This document shows positions 35,201 to 43,262 of a DNA stretch of 43,262 nucleotides, piece by piece. Position 1 is the stretch's first letter, and every line of letters begins with the position of its first letter. The notes beneath the pieces were generated by a model. It was not told the origin of the DNA and ran no database searches. It saw nothing but the letters and a program-made list of their open reading frames with translations. The translations under genes were made by a program, and so were the position numbers. The stretch lies in NCBI GenBank assembly GCA_937957985.1, contig CALGOH010000179.1:1-43262 (forward strand), written 5' to 3'. Source of the stretch: an uncultured Verrucomicrobiae bacterium. Lineage in GTDB: Bacteria; Verrucomicrobiota; Verrucomicrobiia; Verrucomicrobiales; Akkermansiaceae.

Positions 35201-38200
35201 CGGCGGCAGTGCGCTCAGCTCCGTCTTCCTCGACAAGAATCTCGATGAGATCTTCGGCGCGGGAAACCACAGCCTCGCCGCTGCGCCTGCGTTCATCGAC
35301 GACCCCGGCACGCTCGTGCTGAACGGGAGTTTCGATGGCTCGGGGGATCCCACAATATTCTCGGGTGGATCGCTCGCGGCCGGGGACACCGCGCAGGTGC
35401 GGCTGGTCGTCGATGTCACCAATCTCAGCGATCGTGGTCTCGGCTACGGCGTGTATTCGAGTCAGTCCACTGCCACGGCCACCGCGCCACTGGGGACCGT
35501 CGCCTTCGACCTCTCCGACGCCGGCACCGATCCCGATCCCAACGGCAACGGCATCGCCTTCGAAGGCGGGGAAAACGATCCGCTTGTCTTCAGCCTCCCG
35601 ATCTCGCAGCTCGGCGTCGCCCTCGACGCCAGCGTGGCCGGAAACATCGTCACCTTCACCTACACGCTGAAAAACCTCGGCGACGACACCATCACCGACG
35701 TCGGTCTGCCCCACAACCTGGATGACGTCTTCGGTGCGGGGAACTACGTCGTCACCGGCGGACCGCGTTTCCCGGGCCTGTTCCGGGACCTGCTGCTGAA
35801 TCCCTCCTTCGACGGCAGCACCGACACCCGGGTCATCCTCGGCGGCTCGCTGGCGCCCGGGGTCACCGAGGTCATCGAACTCGTCGTCGGAATCAACAAC
35901 GCCATCGACGCCGGCTCCGGACCGGGCGTGTATTCCACGCAGGTCACCCTCACGGGCAACGATTCCGCCGGGTCGCTCAACGACCTCTCCGATGCCGGCA
36001 CCAACCCGGATCCCGGCGGCAACGGCATCGCGGACGACGCCGGCGAGGATGATCCCACCGGCTTCACCCTTCCGGTGGAAACGCCCAGCCTCATCGTCAC
36101 CACGACCGCCGACGTCGTGAGCAACATCGACGGCGAGACAAGCCTGCGCGAGGCGATCAACTTCGCGAACAGCAATGCTGGCGATGACGAGATCACTTTC
36201 GACGCCGGCGTGTTCAACAGCAGGAAGGTGATTCTGATCGGTGAAAGCGAATTGGCGATCGACAGCAACATCACCATTACCGCTCCCGCGGCAGGTGTGA
36301 TCGTGGACGGCCAGAATGCCGTTCGCCTGTTTCACATCAGCAACTCCGGCACCGCTGAAATGATCGGGCTGACCCTGCAGAACGGATTCAACGATATTTT
36401 TGATGCTTCCAATCCCGGAGGTGCCATCACCAACCGCGGCTCACTCATCCTGCGCGACTCCCTCATCACCGGTTGCTCAACCATCAGTGGTTCCGCCATC
36501 ATCGCCAGCTCAGGAACCGCGGCGCTGGCCAACTGCACTCTGAGCGGGAATAGCGCCAATGGCGGCATCCTCCGGCTTGCAGACGGATCCGCCTTGGTGA
36601 CCAACTGCACGTTCGTGGGAAATACCGGGGTCAACGGTGACATCCGGACGGACCGGGACACCAACCCAACCCTTACGCTCAACAATTCCATCGTGCCCGT
36701 CGTTGCCGCCCTGAGCGGCAGTTCCATCAGCGGGAGTAACAATGTCATCCAAACCCTCTTCCAGGAGGGAAGCGGCAGTCTCGCCAACACCTTCACCGCC
36801 AATCCGCAACTTGCTGCTCTGGCCGACAACGGTGGCCTGACCCTGACCCACGCCCTGCTTCCCGGCAGTCCCGCGATCGACGCGGGCAGCAATGCACTCG
36901 CCCTCGACGCCAGCAGCAGTCCGCTGACCACCGACCAGCGCGGGACCGGGTTTCCCCGTGTAGTCAAGGGGTATGCCTCGGCCGCATCGGCCATCGTGGA
37001 CATCGGAGCCTTCGAAGTCGCGACGATCCCGATCGACTTCGGCGACGCGCCCGACCTCACGGGTGGACCCACCACTGGCAATCCCTACCCCACCTTGCTG
37101 GAGCACAACGGCGCGCGGCACGTCCTGGCCGGCGCCTTTCTGGGCGCATCTGTCGATGACGATGACAATGGGCAGCCGAGCCCCACGGCCTCGGGCGATG
37201 ACAGCGACGGGAACGACGATGAGGACGGGGTGGTCTTCACTTCGGCCCTCGTCACCGGATCGACCTCGTCGGTGGATGTCACATTGTCGAATCCCGATCC
37301 GAGTTCGAACCTTCTTGACGCCTGGATCGACTTCAACGGCGACGGCGATTGGGACGATGCCGGCGAACAGATCTTCAACAGCTTCGACCTGGGGACCACG
37401 GGGGGCACCCAGTCGCTGAACTTTCCCGTACCCGCCACCGGGGTCGTCCCGGGCGACACCTTCGCCCGCTTCCGCCTGTCCTCCGCCGGAGGGCTGACGC
37501 CGCGCGGCCAGGCGGCCGACGGCGAGGTGGAGGACCACGAGGTGACGATCGCGCCCGTCGCCGACCTCGCGATCACCGTCGCCGACTCGGCGGATCCGGT
37601 GAACGTCGGAACGGCGTTCAGCTACTCGATCGACGTCAGCAACGCGGGACCGTCCGAGGCGACGAACGTCACGGTGACCAACACCCTGCCGCCGGGCGTC
37701 GGCTTCGTCAGCGCCTCGGGCACGGGCTGGACCTGCAACGAATCCGGCGGCGTGGTCACCTGCACCCGTCCCAGCCTGGCGGTCGGCGCCGCGCCGACCA
37801 TCATGATCAACGTCACCGCGCCATCGACCGGCGGGGTCATCTCGAACAACGCGACCGTCGGCAGCGACGTGGCCGACATCGTCGGATCCAACGATTCCGG
37901 CGAGGCGCAGACGACGGTGCTGGATGTCGGCACGATCGGGGATTTCGTCTGGAACGATCTCGATGGCGACGGCGTGCAGGACGCGGGCGAGCCCGGCATC
38001 TCCGGCGTGACCGTCTTCCTCGACCTCAACACCAACAGCATCCTCGACGCCGGCGAGCCGAAGGACACGACCGACGCCAGCGGCGCCTACGACATCGGCG
38101 GTGTCGTCGCGGGAAGCTACGACGTGCGGGTGGACGACACGACCGTGCCGACCGGATTCGTCCTCACGGGCGGGATCAGCCCTCTGCCGGTGAACCTCGC

Positions 38201-41200
38201 GGCCGGCGAGGATTTCAACGACGCCGATTTCGGCTACCAGCAGCAGAACGCCACCATCGGCGACTTCGTGTGGGACGATGTGAATGGCGACGGCGTGCAG
38301 GATGCCGGAGAGCCTGGCATTCCCGGAGTGACCGTCTTCATCGACCTCAACACCAACAGCATCCTCGACGCCGGCGAGCCGAAGGACACGACCGACGCCA
38401 ACGGTGCCTACGATCTCACCTCGCTTGCCACGGGCGCCTATTCGGTGGCGGTCGATGAAACCACGGTGCCAGCAGGCTATGCCGTGACGACCTCAAACAT
38501 CCCGCTCGCCGTCAATCTCGCGGCCGGCGAGGATTTCAACGACGCCGACTTCGGCTACGCCGAGCCGGAAACGCCAAGCCTCGTCGTCACCATCGCGTCC
38601 GACACCTCGAACGACTTCGACGGCGAGACCAGCCTGCGCGAGGCGATCGGGTATGCGAACAGCGGGAGCGCCGGTGCGAGCCCCGTGATCACCTTTGCTT
38701 CCCCGCTCTTCGACACACCGCGGATCATCACGCTGAACGGCTCGCAGTTGCCGGTCATCACGCACGATCTCGCCATCGACGGCCCCGCGACCGATGTGAC
38801 GATCAGCGGCAACAGCACCAGCCGCGTCTTCCAGATCAATTCCGGCACCGTGAGCATGAGCAGACTCACGATCACGGGTGGAAATCCGGGAGTCGGCACC
38901 GGGGGCGGCGTTCTCATCAACGGTGGAGCCGTCACGCTGACCGACTGCACCGTCAGCGCGAACACCGCGGGTTCTGCCGGCGCGGGAATCACCGGCCAGA
39001 CGGGCACAGGCAATCTGACCGTGATCCGTTGTGCGATCGTCGGAAACTCGACGGTGGGGAACGTCAACGGCGGAGGTCTTCAGTGGAATTCGTCCGGAAC
39101 CGCCTGGATCATCAACTCCACCATTTCCGGCAATCTGGCAGGGAACGTCGGTGGCGGCATCCGCAGGTTCGCCGGCAGCGTGTTCGCGATCAACTGCACC
39201 ATCACGAACAACACCGCCGGTGGCGGTTCCGGAGGAGGTGGCATCAACGGCGACGTGACCCTGGCCAACACCATCGTGGCTGGCAACACCGCCGGATCAT
39301 CGCCCGACGTGTTCGGTACCTTCACCTCGCAGGGAAACAACCTCATCGGCGATGGCACCGGTGGCAGCGGCTTCACCAATGGCGTCATCGGTGACCAGGT
39401 CGGCTCCTCGGGATCCCCCGTCGATGCGCTGCTCGGGCCCCTCGCCGACAACGGCGGCCCGACCCAGACCCACGCGCTGCTGCCCGGCAGCCCGGCGATC
39501 GATGCGGGAAGCAACGCCCTCGCCCTCGACGCCGACAGCAATCCGCTCGTCACCGACCAGCGCGGCGTTGGTTTCCCACGGATCCTCGACGGTGATCCTC
39601 TCACGACTCCCGGCGCCACGGTGGACATCGGCGCCTACGAGGCACCGGTGCCGGTCGCGATCGTCTTCACCAAGAGCTTCGACGGCCCGACCGCCGCCGG
39701 AGGCACCGCCGAACTGACCTTCAAGCTCGAGAACGTCGGCGCCGCCGTCGGCGATCTCTCTTTCACCGACGACCTGAACGTGGTGTTGTCCGGACTGGTC
39801 GCGGTCGGCCTTCCGAAGAACGACATCTGCGGCACCGGCTCGACGCTTTCCGGCACCAGCCTGATCACCCTCACCGGCGGCTCGCTCGGCGTCGGCGAGA
39901 CCAAGGAGTTCAGCGTGATCGTGCAGGTGCCCGCGGGCACGCCGGCGGGCATCTATCCGAACACGACCAGCGACCTTCTGGCCGCCGGCCTGCCCGCCGC
40001 GGATCCCGCCACCGCGGATCTCCAGATCGAACCGCCACCAACCTTCGCCAAGGTCTTCGGCCCGGACACGATCTATGCCGGGGAGACGACCACGCTGACC
40101 TTCACCATCGACAACTCCGCCAGCGCGATCGCCGCGACGAACATCGACTTCACCGACAACCTTCCGGCCGGAATGGTGGTCGCGAATCCGGCAAACGTCT
40201 CGACGACCTGTAGCTCCGGCATCATCACCGCCGTGCCGGGCAGCGGAACAATCACCTACACCGGCGGCGCGGTCGCCGCGGGGGCGGTCTGCACGGTGCA
40301 GGTGGACGTGACCACCACCACCGATGGGTTCCTGGTCAACACCACCGGCGACCTGACCTCCTCCAGCGGCAACAGTGGCACGGCCACCGATAACCTCGAA
40401 GTGCTCCGTCGCGCCGATCTCGCGGTCGCGATCGACGTCCTGCAGACCCCGCTGGTGGCGGGCGGCGCCGCGTTCGAGATCTTCCGGGTAACGGTTACCA
40501 ACAACGGTCCGTCGGCTGCCACGGGGGTCGAGCTCAACCAGACCTCGGGGTTGCCTCCGAACGTCCTCGTCACCGCCGCCGACCCCTCGGCCGGCAGCTT
40601 CTCGGCGGGCCTGTGGACGGTGGGTGACCTCGCCAACGGTGAGTCGGCGTCGCTGACGCTGACCATCCGGGCCGGTACCGGCGCGGCCAGCGGCATCAAC
40701 GTCGTGCCGCTCGCCTTCGAAGTCACCGCCGCCAGCGCCACCGCCGCAGCCGATCCGGATGATTCCAACAACGCCGCCAACGCCGCGGTTTCGATCATCA
40801 GCCCCGCCGATACAAGTACGGCGATCACCGTAGCTCCGACGGTCAACCTGCAGAGCGGGCTGTTCGTCAGCCAGGTGACGGTCACCAACGGCAACGCCGC
40901 GCCCATCCCCGCCTTCCGGCTCTACGTAAAGAACCTGCCCGCCGACGTGACGGTGTACAACGCCTCGGGCAGCGCCAGCTTCGGCGACCCTCCGACCGAA
41001 CTGCCCTACCTGCTCTACAACCAACCAGTGGCCCCGACCGCCTCGGTGACGCTCAGCGTCGAGTTCTTCCGCCCCTCGCTCGATCCCGACTTCACGCCGA
41101 TGTATGAGATCGAACTGCTGCCGGCGCCCGAGACCCCGCCCCTGGCGGCGGACTCGGGGATCGACGTCACGCGAAACGAGCGACTGGGCAACGGCGACCA

Positions 41201-41405
41201 CCTCATCGAGATCGCCAGCATCCCCGGCGCGACCTATGCCGTGGAATACAGCGCGGACATGGCGTCGTGGACCCGGGTGGTCCCGAACATCACCGCCGCG
41301 GCGAACCGCTTGCAGTGGATCGACAACGGACCGCCCAAGACCGAAAGCCATCCCGCCACCGTGCCCAAGCGGATGTACCGCTTCGTCCTGATCTCGACTC
41401 CCTGA
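32283..41405 (+). CDS. Giant exported repeat protein (DUF11/SdrB/choice-of-anchor Q/GEVED)
   Basis: A 3040-residue secreted or surface protein. A signal peptide (1-25) is followed by a DUF11-like domain (about 27-150), then seven homologous domains of about 155-165 residues (about 152-1266), each ending in an Asp/Gly-rich, probably calcium-binding, stretch such as DPDPNGNGIA...GENDP. Next come a parallel beta-helix of the CSLREA/choice-of-anchor Q type (about 1268-1579), a GEVED domain (about 1581-1758), DUF11 (1759-1881), two SdrD-B-like domains (1883-2095) and a second beta-helix (about 2098-2452). Several DUF11-like domains and an 'IDNGPPKTESHP' C-terminal segment close the protein. No membrane helix or sorting motif ends it, so the anchor is unknown. 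It is likely a long adhesin or fibre. Confidence 0.9.
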   Translation: MKPSFCAALLAIVATLLVPEKAAAQGPLTFSATATPNPAAPGGVSRLTITIANRNAAPSTGVAFSLPLPTGVTVASPPNEVTTCPVGSITAVAGGNSVSFSGGTVPANTPCTVSVDVVGATTGNYTIRTDSVTAAEGDCGQAETLLRVTTANALFGSALNTTIDGTEVTFDIYLENVGPETLEDLSVKQDLDAVLGPDNHYFVSPPVLIVDPGTFALNPDFDRYDDRELILQKTPNGREQTGPTLAPGATAQIRFTVGVVNVGAALGSYQSQVATFATAGGFATTDLSDDGTDPNPGGGAGANGSGEDDPTAISIPVNESLGVATYYDLSGGNIRIFWVLENLGDTVLTNVALSNNYNAVFGAGNYTHIADPRVIENGSGLRPNNAFNGNTNTTVLNSGSTLAPGERAVVRAVLRLDFATDQGFGPGIYQNQVTATAEGALGAVSDLSDFGTVTDPNMNGDAGDAGEDDPTVIDVNSRLGLALDVTPGAGTVTFDYYLEVFGSIPVGDLSLVENYATLFGEGNFSLASVSLIDDPGTITLNPGFDGADERELLGGGSSLAGGDTAQIRVVVNVLRVENQGSGFGNYSTSSRITGTGPNGVPYSANSASGTDPSGTSGSSPFSLATDSLVGAAHDASVAGNVVTFDYFLENFGTGTASDVGLVHELDTIFGSGNYAITTPPFLVADPGTLVLNGSFDGVSNTELLGAGSTLAGGATAQLRMVVTVDKTFDQYGGGPGVYRSQVEVSATDPLGAPLGDLSDSGSDSDPNGNGDPTEAGENDPSPFLIGTEGIGIAMRADLVGTQVFYTYTLQNLGTLPLQNVLLTNPLNPVFGSGNYSIVSQPSLLEGPPTLLLSPQYFGFSIFDRLVLGGSLPGGATVRFRVVVNVNNVTDVSNGFGVYQNQVTVTAQGLSGTNHSDVSDEGLLPDSNNNDRADDAGEGDPTGIIIGDEARIGIAESAAVNGSEVTLDLHLENLGGSALSSVFLDKNLDEIFGAGNHSLAAAPAFIDDPGTLVLNGSFDGSGDPTIFSGGSLAAGDTAQVRLVVDVTNLSDRGLGYGVYSSQSTATATAPLGTVAFDLSDAGTDPDPNGNGIAFEGGENDPLVFSLPISQLGVALDASVAGNIVTFTYTLKNLGDDTITDVGLPHNLDDVFGAGNYVVTGGPRFPGLFRDLLLNPSFDGSTDTRVILGGSLAPGVTEVIELVVGINNAIDAGSGPGVYSTQVTLTGNDSAGSLNDLSDAGTNPDPGGNGIADDAGEDDPTGFTLPVETPSLIVTTTADVVSNIDGETSLREAINFANSNAGDDEITFDAGVFNSRKVILIGESELAIDSNITITAPAAGVIVDGQNAVRLFHISNSGTAEMIGLTLQNGFNDIFDASNPGGAITNRGSLILRDSLITGCSTISGSAIIASSGTAALANCTLSGNSANGGILRLADGSALVTNCTFVGNTGVNGDIRTDRDTNPTLTLNNSIVPVVAALSGSSISGSNNVIQTLFQEGSGSLANTFTANPQLAALADNGGLTLTHALLPGSPAIDAGSNALALDASSSPLTTDQRGTGFPRVVKGYASAASAIVDIGAFEVATIPIDFGDAPDLTGGPTTGNPYPTLLEHNGARHVLAGAFLGASVDDDDNGQPSPTASGDDSDGNDDEDGVVFTSALVTGSTSSVDVTLSNPDPSSNLLDAWIDFNGDGDWDDAGEQIFNSFDLGTTGGTQSLNFPVPATGVVPGDTFARFRLSSAGGLTPRGQAADGEVEDHEVTIAPVADLAITVADSADPVNVGTAFSYSIDVSNAGPSEATNVTVTNTLPPGVGFVSASGTGWTCNESGGVVTCTRPSLAVGAAPTIMINVTAPSTGGVISNNATVGSDVADIVGSNDSGEAQTTVLDVGTIGDFVWNDLDGDGVQDAGEPGISGVTVFLDLNTNSILDAGEPKDTTDASGAYDIGGVVAGSYDVRVDDTTVPTGFVLTGGISPLPVNLAAGEDFNDADFGYQQQNATIGDFVWDDVNGDGVQDAGEPGIPGVTVFIDLNTNSILDAGEPKDTTDANGAYDLTSLATGAYSVAVDETTVPAGYAVTTSNIPLAVNLAAGEDFNDADFGYAEPETPSLVVTIASDTSNDFDGETSLREAIGYANSGSAGASPVITFASPLFDTPRIITLNGSQLPVITHDLAIDGPATDVTISGNSTSRVFQINSGTVSMSRLTITGGNPGVGTGGGVLINGGAVTLTDCTVSANTAGSAGAGITGQTGTGNLTVIRCAIVGNSTVGNVNGGGLQWNSSGTAWIINSTISGNLAGNVGGGIRRFAGSVFAINCTITNNTAGGGSGGGGINGDVTLANTIVAGNTAGSSPDVFGTFTSQGNNLIGDGTGGSGFTNGVIGDQVGSSGSPVDALLGPLADNGGPTQTHALLPGSPAIDAGSNALALDADSNPLVTDQRGVGFPRILDGDPLTTPGATVDIGAYEAPVPVAIVFTKSFDGPTAAGGTAELTFKLENVGAAVGDLSFTDDLNVVLSGLVAVGLPKNDICGTGSTLSGTSLITLTGGSLGVGETKEFSVIVQVPAGTPAGIYPNTTSDLLAAGLPAADPATADLQIEPPPTFAKVFGPDTIYAGETTTLTFTIDNSASAIAATNIDFTDNLPAGMVVANPANVSTTCSSGIITAVPGSGTITYTGGAVAAGAVCTVQVDVTTTTDGFLVNTTGDLTSSSGNSGTATDNLEVLRRADLAVAIDVLQTPLVAGGAAFEIFRVTVTNNGPSAATGVELNQTSGLPPNVLVTAADPSAGSFSAGLWTVGDLANGESASLTLTIRAGTGAASGINVVPLAFEVTAASATAAADPDDSNNAANAAVSIISPADTSTAITVAPTVNLQSGLFVSQVTVTNGNAAPIPAFRLYVKNLPADVTVYNASGSASFGDPPTELPYLLYNQPVAPTASVTLSVEFFRPSLDPDFTPMYEIELLPAPETPPLAADSGIDVTRNERLGNGDHLIEIASIPGATYAVEYSADMASWTRVVPNITAAANRLQWIDNGPPKTESHPATVPKRMYRFVLISTP
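32740..36080 (+). repeat. Seven tandem ~155-165-residue protein repeats
   Basis: Seven domains lie in the giant protein at roughly bases 32740-33230, 33231-33709, 33710-34155, 34156-34640, 34641-35122, 35123-35607 and 35608-36080. Landmarks per unit are a 'VTF-Y-LENLG' strand, an 'FGxGN(Y/F/H)' turn, 'GTLxLNxxFDG', 'GGSLAxGxTAxxRxVV', 'GxGVYxxQVT' and the Asp-rich end. The third unit has a shortened end (TDPSGTSGSSPFS) without the full calcium-site pattern. Confidence 0.85.
38007..38556 (+). repeat. Recent duplication of SdrB-like unit, period 321 bases
   Basis: Bases 38007-38083 and 38328-38404 agree at 75 of 77 positions. A second stretch of about 40 bases (from 38196 and from 38517) differs at one. 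The spacing is exactly 321 bases, or 107 codons, matching two tandem 'IGDFVWxD...GDGVQDAGEPGI' domains. The sequence between is more diverged, suggesting patchy gene conversion after duplication. Confidence 0.85.
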
Positions 41406-41424
41406 TCCCCACCCTCTTCCTGCC

Positions 41425-42495
41425 GTGACCGCACGAATCATCATCGCCTCGATTTTCGCGACTCCGGTTTTCGCCGGGGAAATGCTTCCCGGGAGTCCGA
41501 TCGAAACCCCTGCCCCCGTCAGCCCGTGGCGCATCGGCACCGGCGTGATGTGGCGGAACATCGGCGAGCTTTCGGTGAATCCGAACCTCCAGAACGGACC
41601 CTTCGCCGGGAACTTCCTCTCGACCAACCCGGCCGCCGGACCCGCCGGGACCAATGCCGACCGCACCTACGACGACGGCTTCGTCAACCGGGGCGCGGCC
41701 ACTCCCGGCACCGGCCTGACGACCTTCTGGGGATACCAGAACGCGGGCCAGGTCGGAGGCGGCAACCTGACCTACACCTCCACCGGCGGGATCGCCCTCG
41801 CCCCGCCCGGATTCGGAAAGGACGACGCCGACACCGGGTTCTCACCCTACCTCGAGGTCAGCTACCTGCGTCCGGTGGGAGACGATCTGGTCCTCGGCTT
41901 GACCGCCAACTTCTCCTTTCTCGGCCTCGACGGCACCACGGTCAGCCCGATGGCGATCTCCGGCGTCACCACCTTCGACAGCTACGCGCTCAACGGCGTC
42001 ATCCCGCCGGCCCCCGGCTACGTCGGCAGTTTCGCCGGTCCGGGCCCGCTGATCGGCAACCAGCCGACGACCCGGACGAATGTCCTCACCCCGACGGGCG
42101 GCACCACCAACTACCTCTTCGACCAGTCCACCGACCTCTACAGCCTCGCGCTCGGCGGCGAACTCCGGTGGAGCCCCGCGACGAACTGCTACCTCGGCTT
42201 CGGCGCCGGAGCGGTGCTCAACTTCGCCGATTGGGACGCCGGCTGGAACGCCCGGCTCGTCGATCCGGCCACCAACTCGCTGCGCAACTACGCGCGGGCC
42301 GCCGGCGGTGACGATTTTCTCATGGGACTCTACCTGAAGGCCAGCGGCGGCTACCACATCAACGAGCAGTGGTCGGTCGAAAGCTTCTTCCGCTACGATT
42401 GGAACGAGTCGCTGGACGGAAGCGTCGGCCCGAGCCGCTTCGAACTCGACCTCTCCGGCTGGAGCTTCGGTCTCGGCGCCGGATTCCGATTCTGA
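41425..42495 (+). CDS. Outer-membrane beta-barrel protein
   Basis: A 356-residue protein, starting at GTG 41425 with a signal peptide (TARIIIASIFATPVFA, cleavage before GEML). The remainder is a chain of alternating strands, LGLTANFSFLGLD, YSLALGGELRWSP, CYLGFGAGAVLNF, FLMGLYLKASGGYHINEQWSVESFF, ending in a terminal phenylalanine (GLGAGFRF), the classic outer-membrane barrel ending recognised by the BAM machinery. Family not recognised. It lies 20 bases after the giant protein gene, so it may be an accessory (assembly, anchoring or secretion) partner; that is inference from position only. Confidence 0.8.
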   Translation: MTARIIIASIFATPVFAGEMLPGSPIETPAPVSPWRIGTGVMWRNIGELSVNPNLQNGPFAGNFLSTNPAAGPAGTNADRTYDDGFVNRGAATPGTGLTTFWGYQNAGQVGGGNLTYTSTGGIALAPPGFGKDDADTGFSPYLEVSYLRPVGDDLVLGLTANFSFLGLDGTTVSPMAISGVTTFDSYALNGVIPPAPGYVGSFAGPGPLIGNQPTTRTNVLTPTGGTTNYLFDQSTDLYSLALGGELRWSPATNCYLGFGAGAVLNFADWDAGWNARLVDPATNSLRNYARAAGGDDFLMGLYLKASGGYHINEQWSVESFFRYDWNESLDGSVGPSRFELDLSGWSFGLGAGFRF

Positions 42496-42542
42496 GCGGC
42501 GGGGCGTTTGACAGGTGAACGCCGCTGCCGCTTGATGCGCGC

Positions 42543-43163
42543 GTGGAAGGCATCCAGCGATTCGAAGGCGGCTACCTGCTGACCAATTCCTACCTCGCCC
42601 CGACCCCCGGCGGCGGCTGGGTGATGATCGACGCGCCGATCGACGCCGACCGCTGGCTCGACGATCTCGGCGTCAAGCCGCTCGCCCTGCTGCTGACGCA
42701 CCAGCATTTCGACCACGTGATGACCGCCGCGGCGATCTCGGCGAGGGGGATTCCCATCCATGCCTGGAGCCGCTTCGACCGGTCGCTCACCCTGGAGGAG
42801 GTCGTCCGCCAGTGGGGCATGCCCTTCGATGTGGACGCCTTCGAGGTCGACCACACCCTGGAAGGCCGGGACAGGCTGGAGATCGACGGGCTGGAGCTGG
42901 AGCTGCGGCACGTGCCGGGTCACTCCTCGGACAGCGTGGTGTTCCACGATGCGGCGGCCGGCGCGCTGTTCGCCGGCGACACGCTTTTCGCGGGATCGAC
43001 CGGCCGTCCGGACCTTCCGGGTGGCGACATGGACCTGCTGTGCCGCGGGATCCGGGAGAAGATCTACCCGCTGCCCGACGAAACCCGGGTCTTGCCCGGT
43101 CACGGTCCCGAGACGAGGGTCGGCACGGAAGCTGCGGGGAATCCCTTCGTCCGCCGCGACTGA
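42543..43163 (+). CDS. MBL-fold metallo-hydrolase (glyoxalase II-like)
   Basis: A 206-residue metallo-beta-lactamase-fold hydrolase. The metal-binding THQHFDH motif has His53, His55, Asp57 and His58. His127 (VPGHSSDS), Asp146 (FAGDTLF) and His187 (LPGHGPET) complete the dinuclear zinc set. 'PGHTP/S...VLFAGDTLFxGSxGRxDLPGGD' is the pattern of the glyoxalase II/YcbL-like branch, often thioester hydrolases, but the true substrate cannot be read from sequence. The start is GTG 42543, 47 bases after the barrel gene. It is at the end of this plus-strand run, about 100 bases from the window edge; what follows is too short to call. Confidence 0.9.
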   Translation: MEGIQRFEGGYLLTNSYLAPTPGGGWVMIDAPIDADRWLDDLGVKPLALLLTHQHFDHVMTAAAISARGIPIHAWSRFDRSLTLEEVVRQWGMPFDVDAFEVDHTLEGRDRLEIDGLELELRHVPGHSSDSVVFHDAAAGALFAGDTLFAGSTGRPDLPGGDMDLLCRGIREKIYPLPDETRVLPGHGPETRVGTEAAGNPFVRRD

Positions 43164-43262
43164 GAAGACAAGACCGGGGTCCGCCGACGCTGGCAGTCCG
43201 GGGGTTTTGCGCTGGAACTGGCGCCGATCTGCGAGGCGAAGGGCGTCGGGTTGATGAATGCC

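Noticed and set aside
34161..36335. Long minus-strand frame opposite the seven repeats
   Set aside because: It merely mirrors the periodicity of the sense repeats and has no start context or domain.
39297..41666. Long minus-strand frame opposite the end of the giant gene
   Set aside because: Antisense to well-defined DUF11-type domains, with no recognisable protein of its own.
43164..43262. Possible start of another gene (…RRWQSGGFALELAPICEAKG…)
   Set aside because: The open frame touches the window edge and no start codon or family signal can be assigned.

Overview
The window is GC-rich chromosomal DNA that most resembles a free-living Verrucomicrobiota bacterium of the Verrucomicrobiales (Luteolibacter/Haloferula type). 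The signs are an RNase E/G with a KNAFLHFWD signature, a membrane protein carrying a Planctomycetes/Verrucomicrobia-style cytochrome c domain, a giant exported repeat protein ending in an 'IDNGPPKTESHP'-type C-terminus, and many starts without a Shine-Dalgarno sequence. The assignment is inference; no rRNA or tRNA gene was seen.

Layout. 1-1448: two unrecognised genes that share one uninterrupted reading frame. 1605-5450: a SWIM-SNF2 helicase divergent from a ParA-type ATPase. 5630-11829: a cell-shape operon, mreB-mreC-mreD-mrdA (PBP2), followed by RNase E/G, whose frame holds an in-frame amber codon at 10318-10320. 11958-12622: a Phd/YefM-VapC type toxin-antitoxin pair with a well-formed operator/promoter. 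12895-13290: a small zinc-ribbon protein. 13550-14836: dihydroorotase, divergent from a HupE/UreJ-like membrane protein (14915-15976). 15991-19988, minus strand: a four-gene cluster of a retropepsin-like protease, an inactive-transglutaminase/7TM protein, a RimK-like ATP-grasp ligase and a LolD-type ABC ATPase without a permease. 20021-22706: an outer-membrane efflux lipoprotein and a periplasmic adaptor with no RND pump. 22849-23730: a triple-LysM protein with a strong terminator. 24286-26169: a membrane-cytochrome c-LRR fusion and a small membrane protein. 26525-30178: a second, larger SNF2 protein with a decayed SWIM motif and a lysine-rich tail. 30179-31123: a 945-base gap with hairpins, repeats and a remnant of a type I restriction hsdR gene. 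31124-42495: a surface cluster made of a secreted S74-chaperone-domain protein, a 3040-residue repeat protein and an outer-membrane beta-barrel protein. 42543-43163: an MBL-fold hydrolase.

The central cell-shape genes work together: MreB/MreC/MreD organise the elongasome and PBP2 makes the crosslinks; rodA is not here. The minus-strand ATP-grasp cluster belongs to a known but poorly understood predicted peptide-ligation type. The 31-42.5 kb block may be a dedicated surface-protein system. Several intergenic gaps carry short palindromes in inverted pairs, so the genome probably hosts several repeat families.
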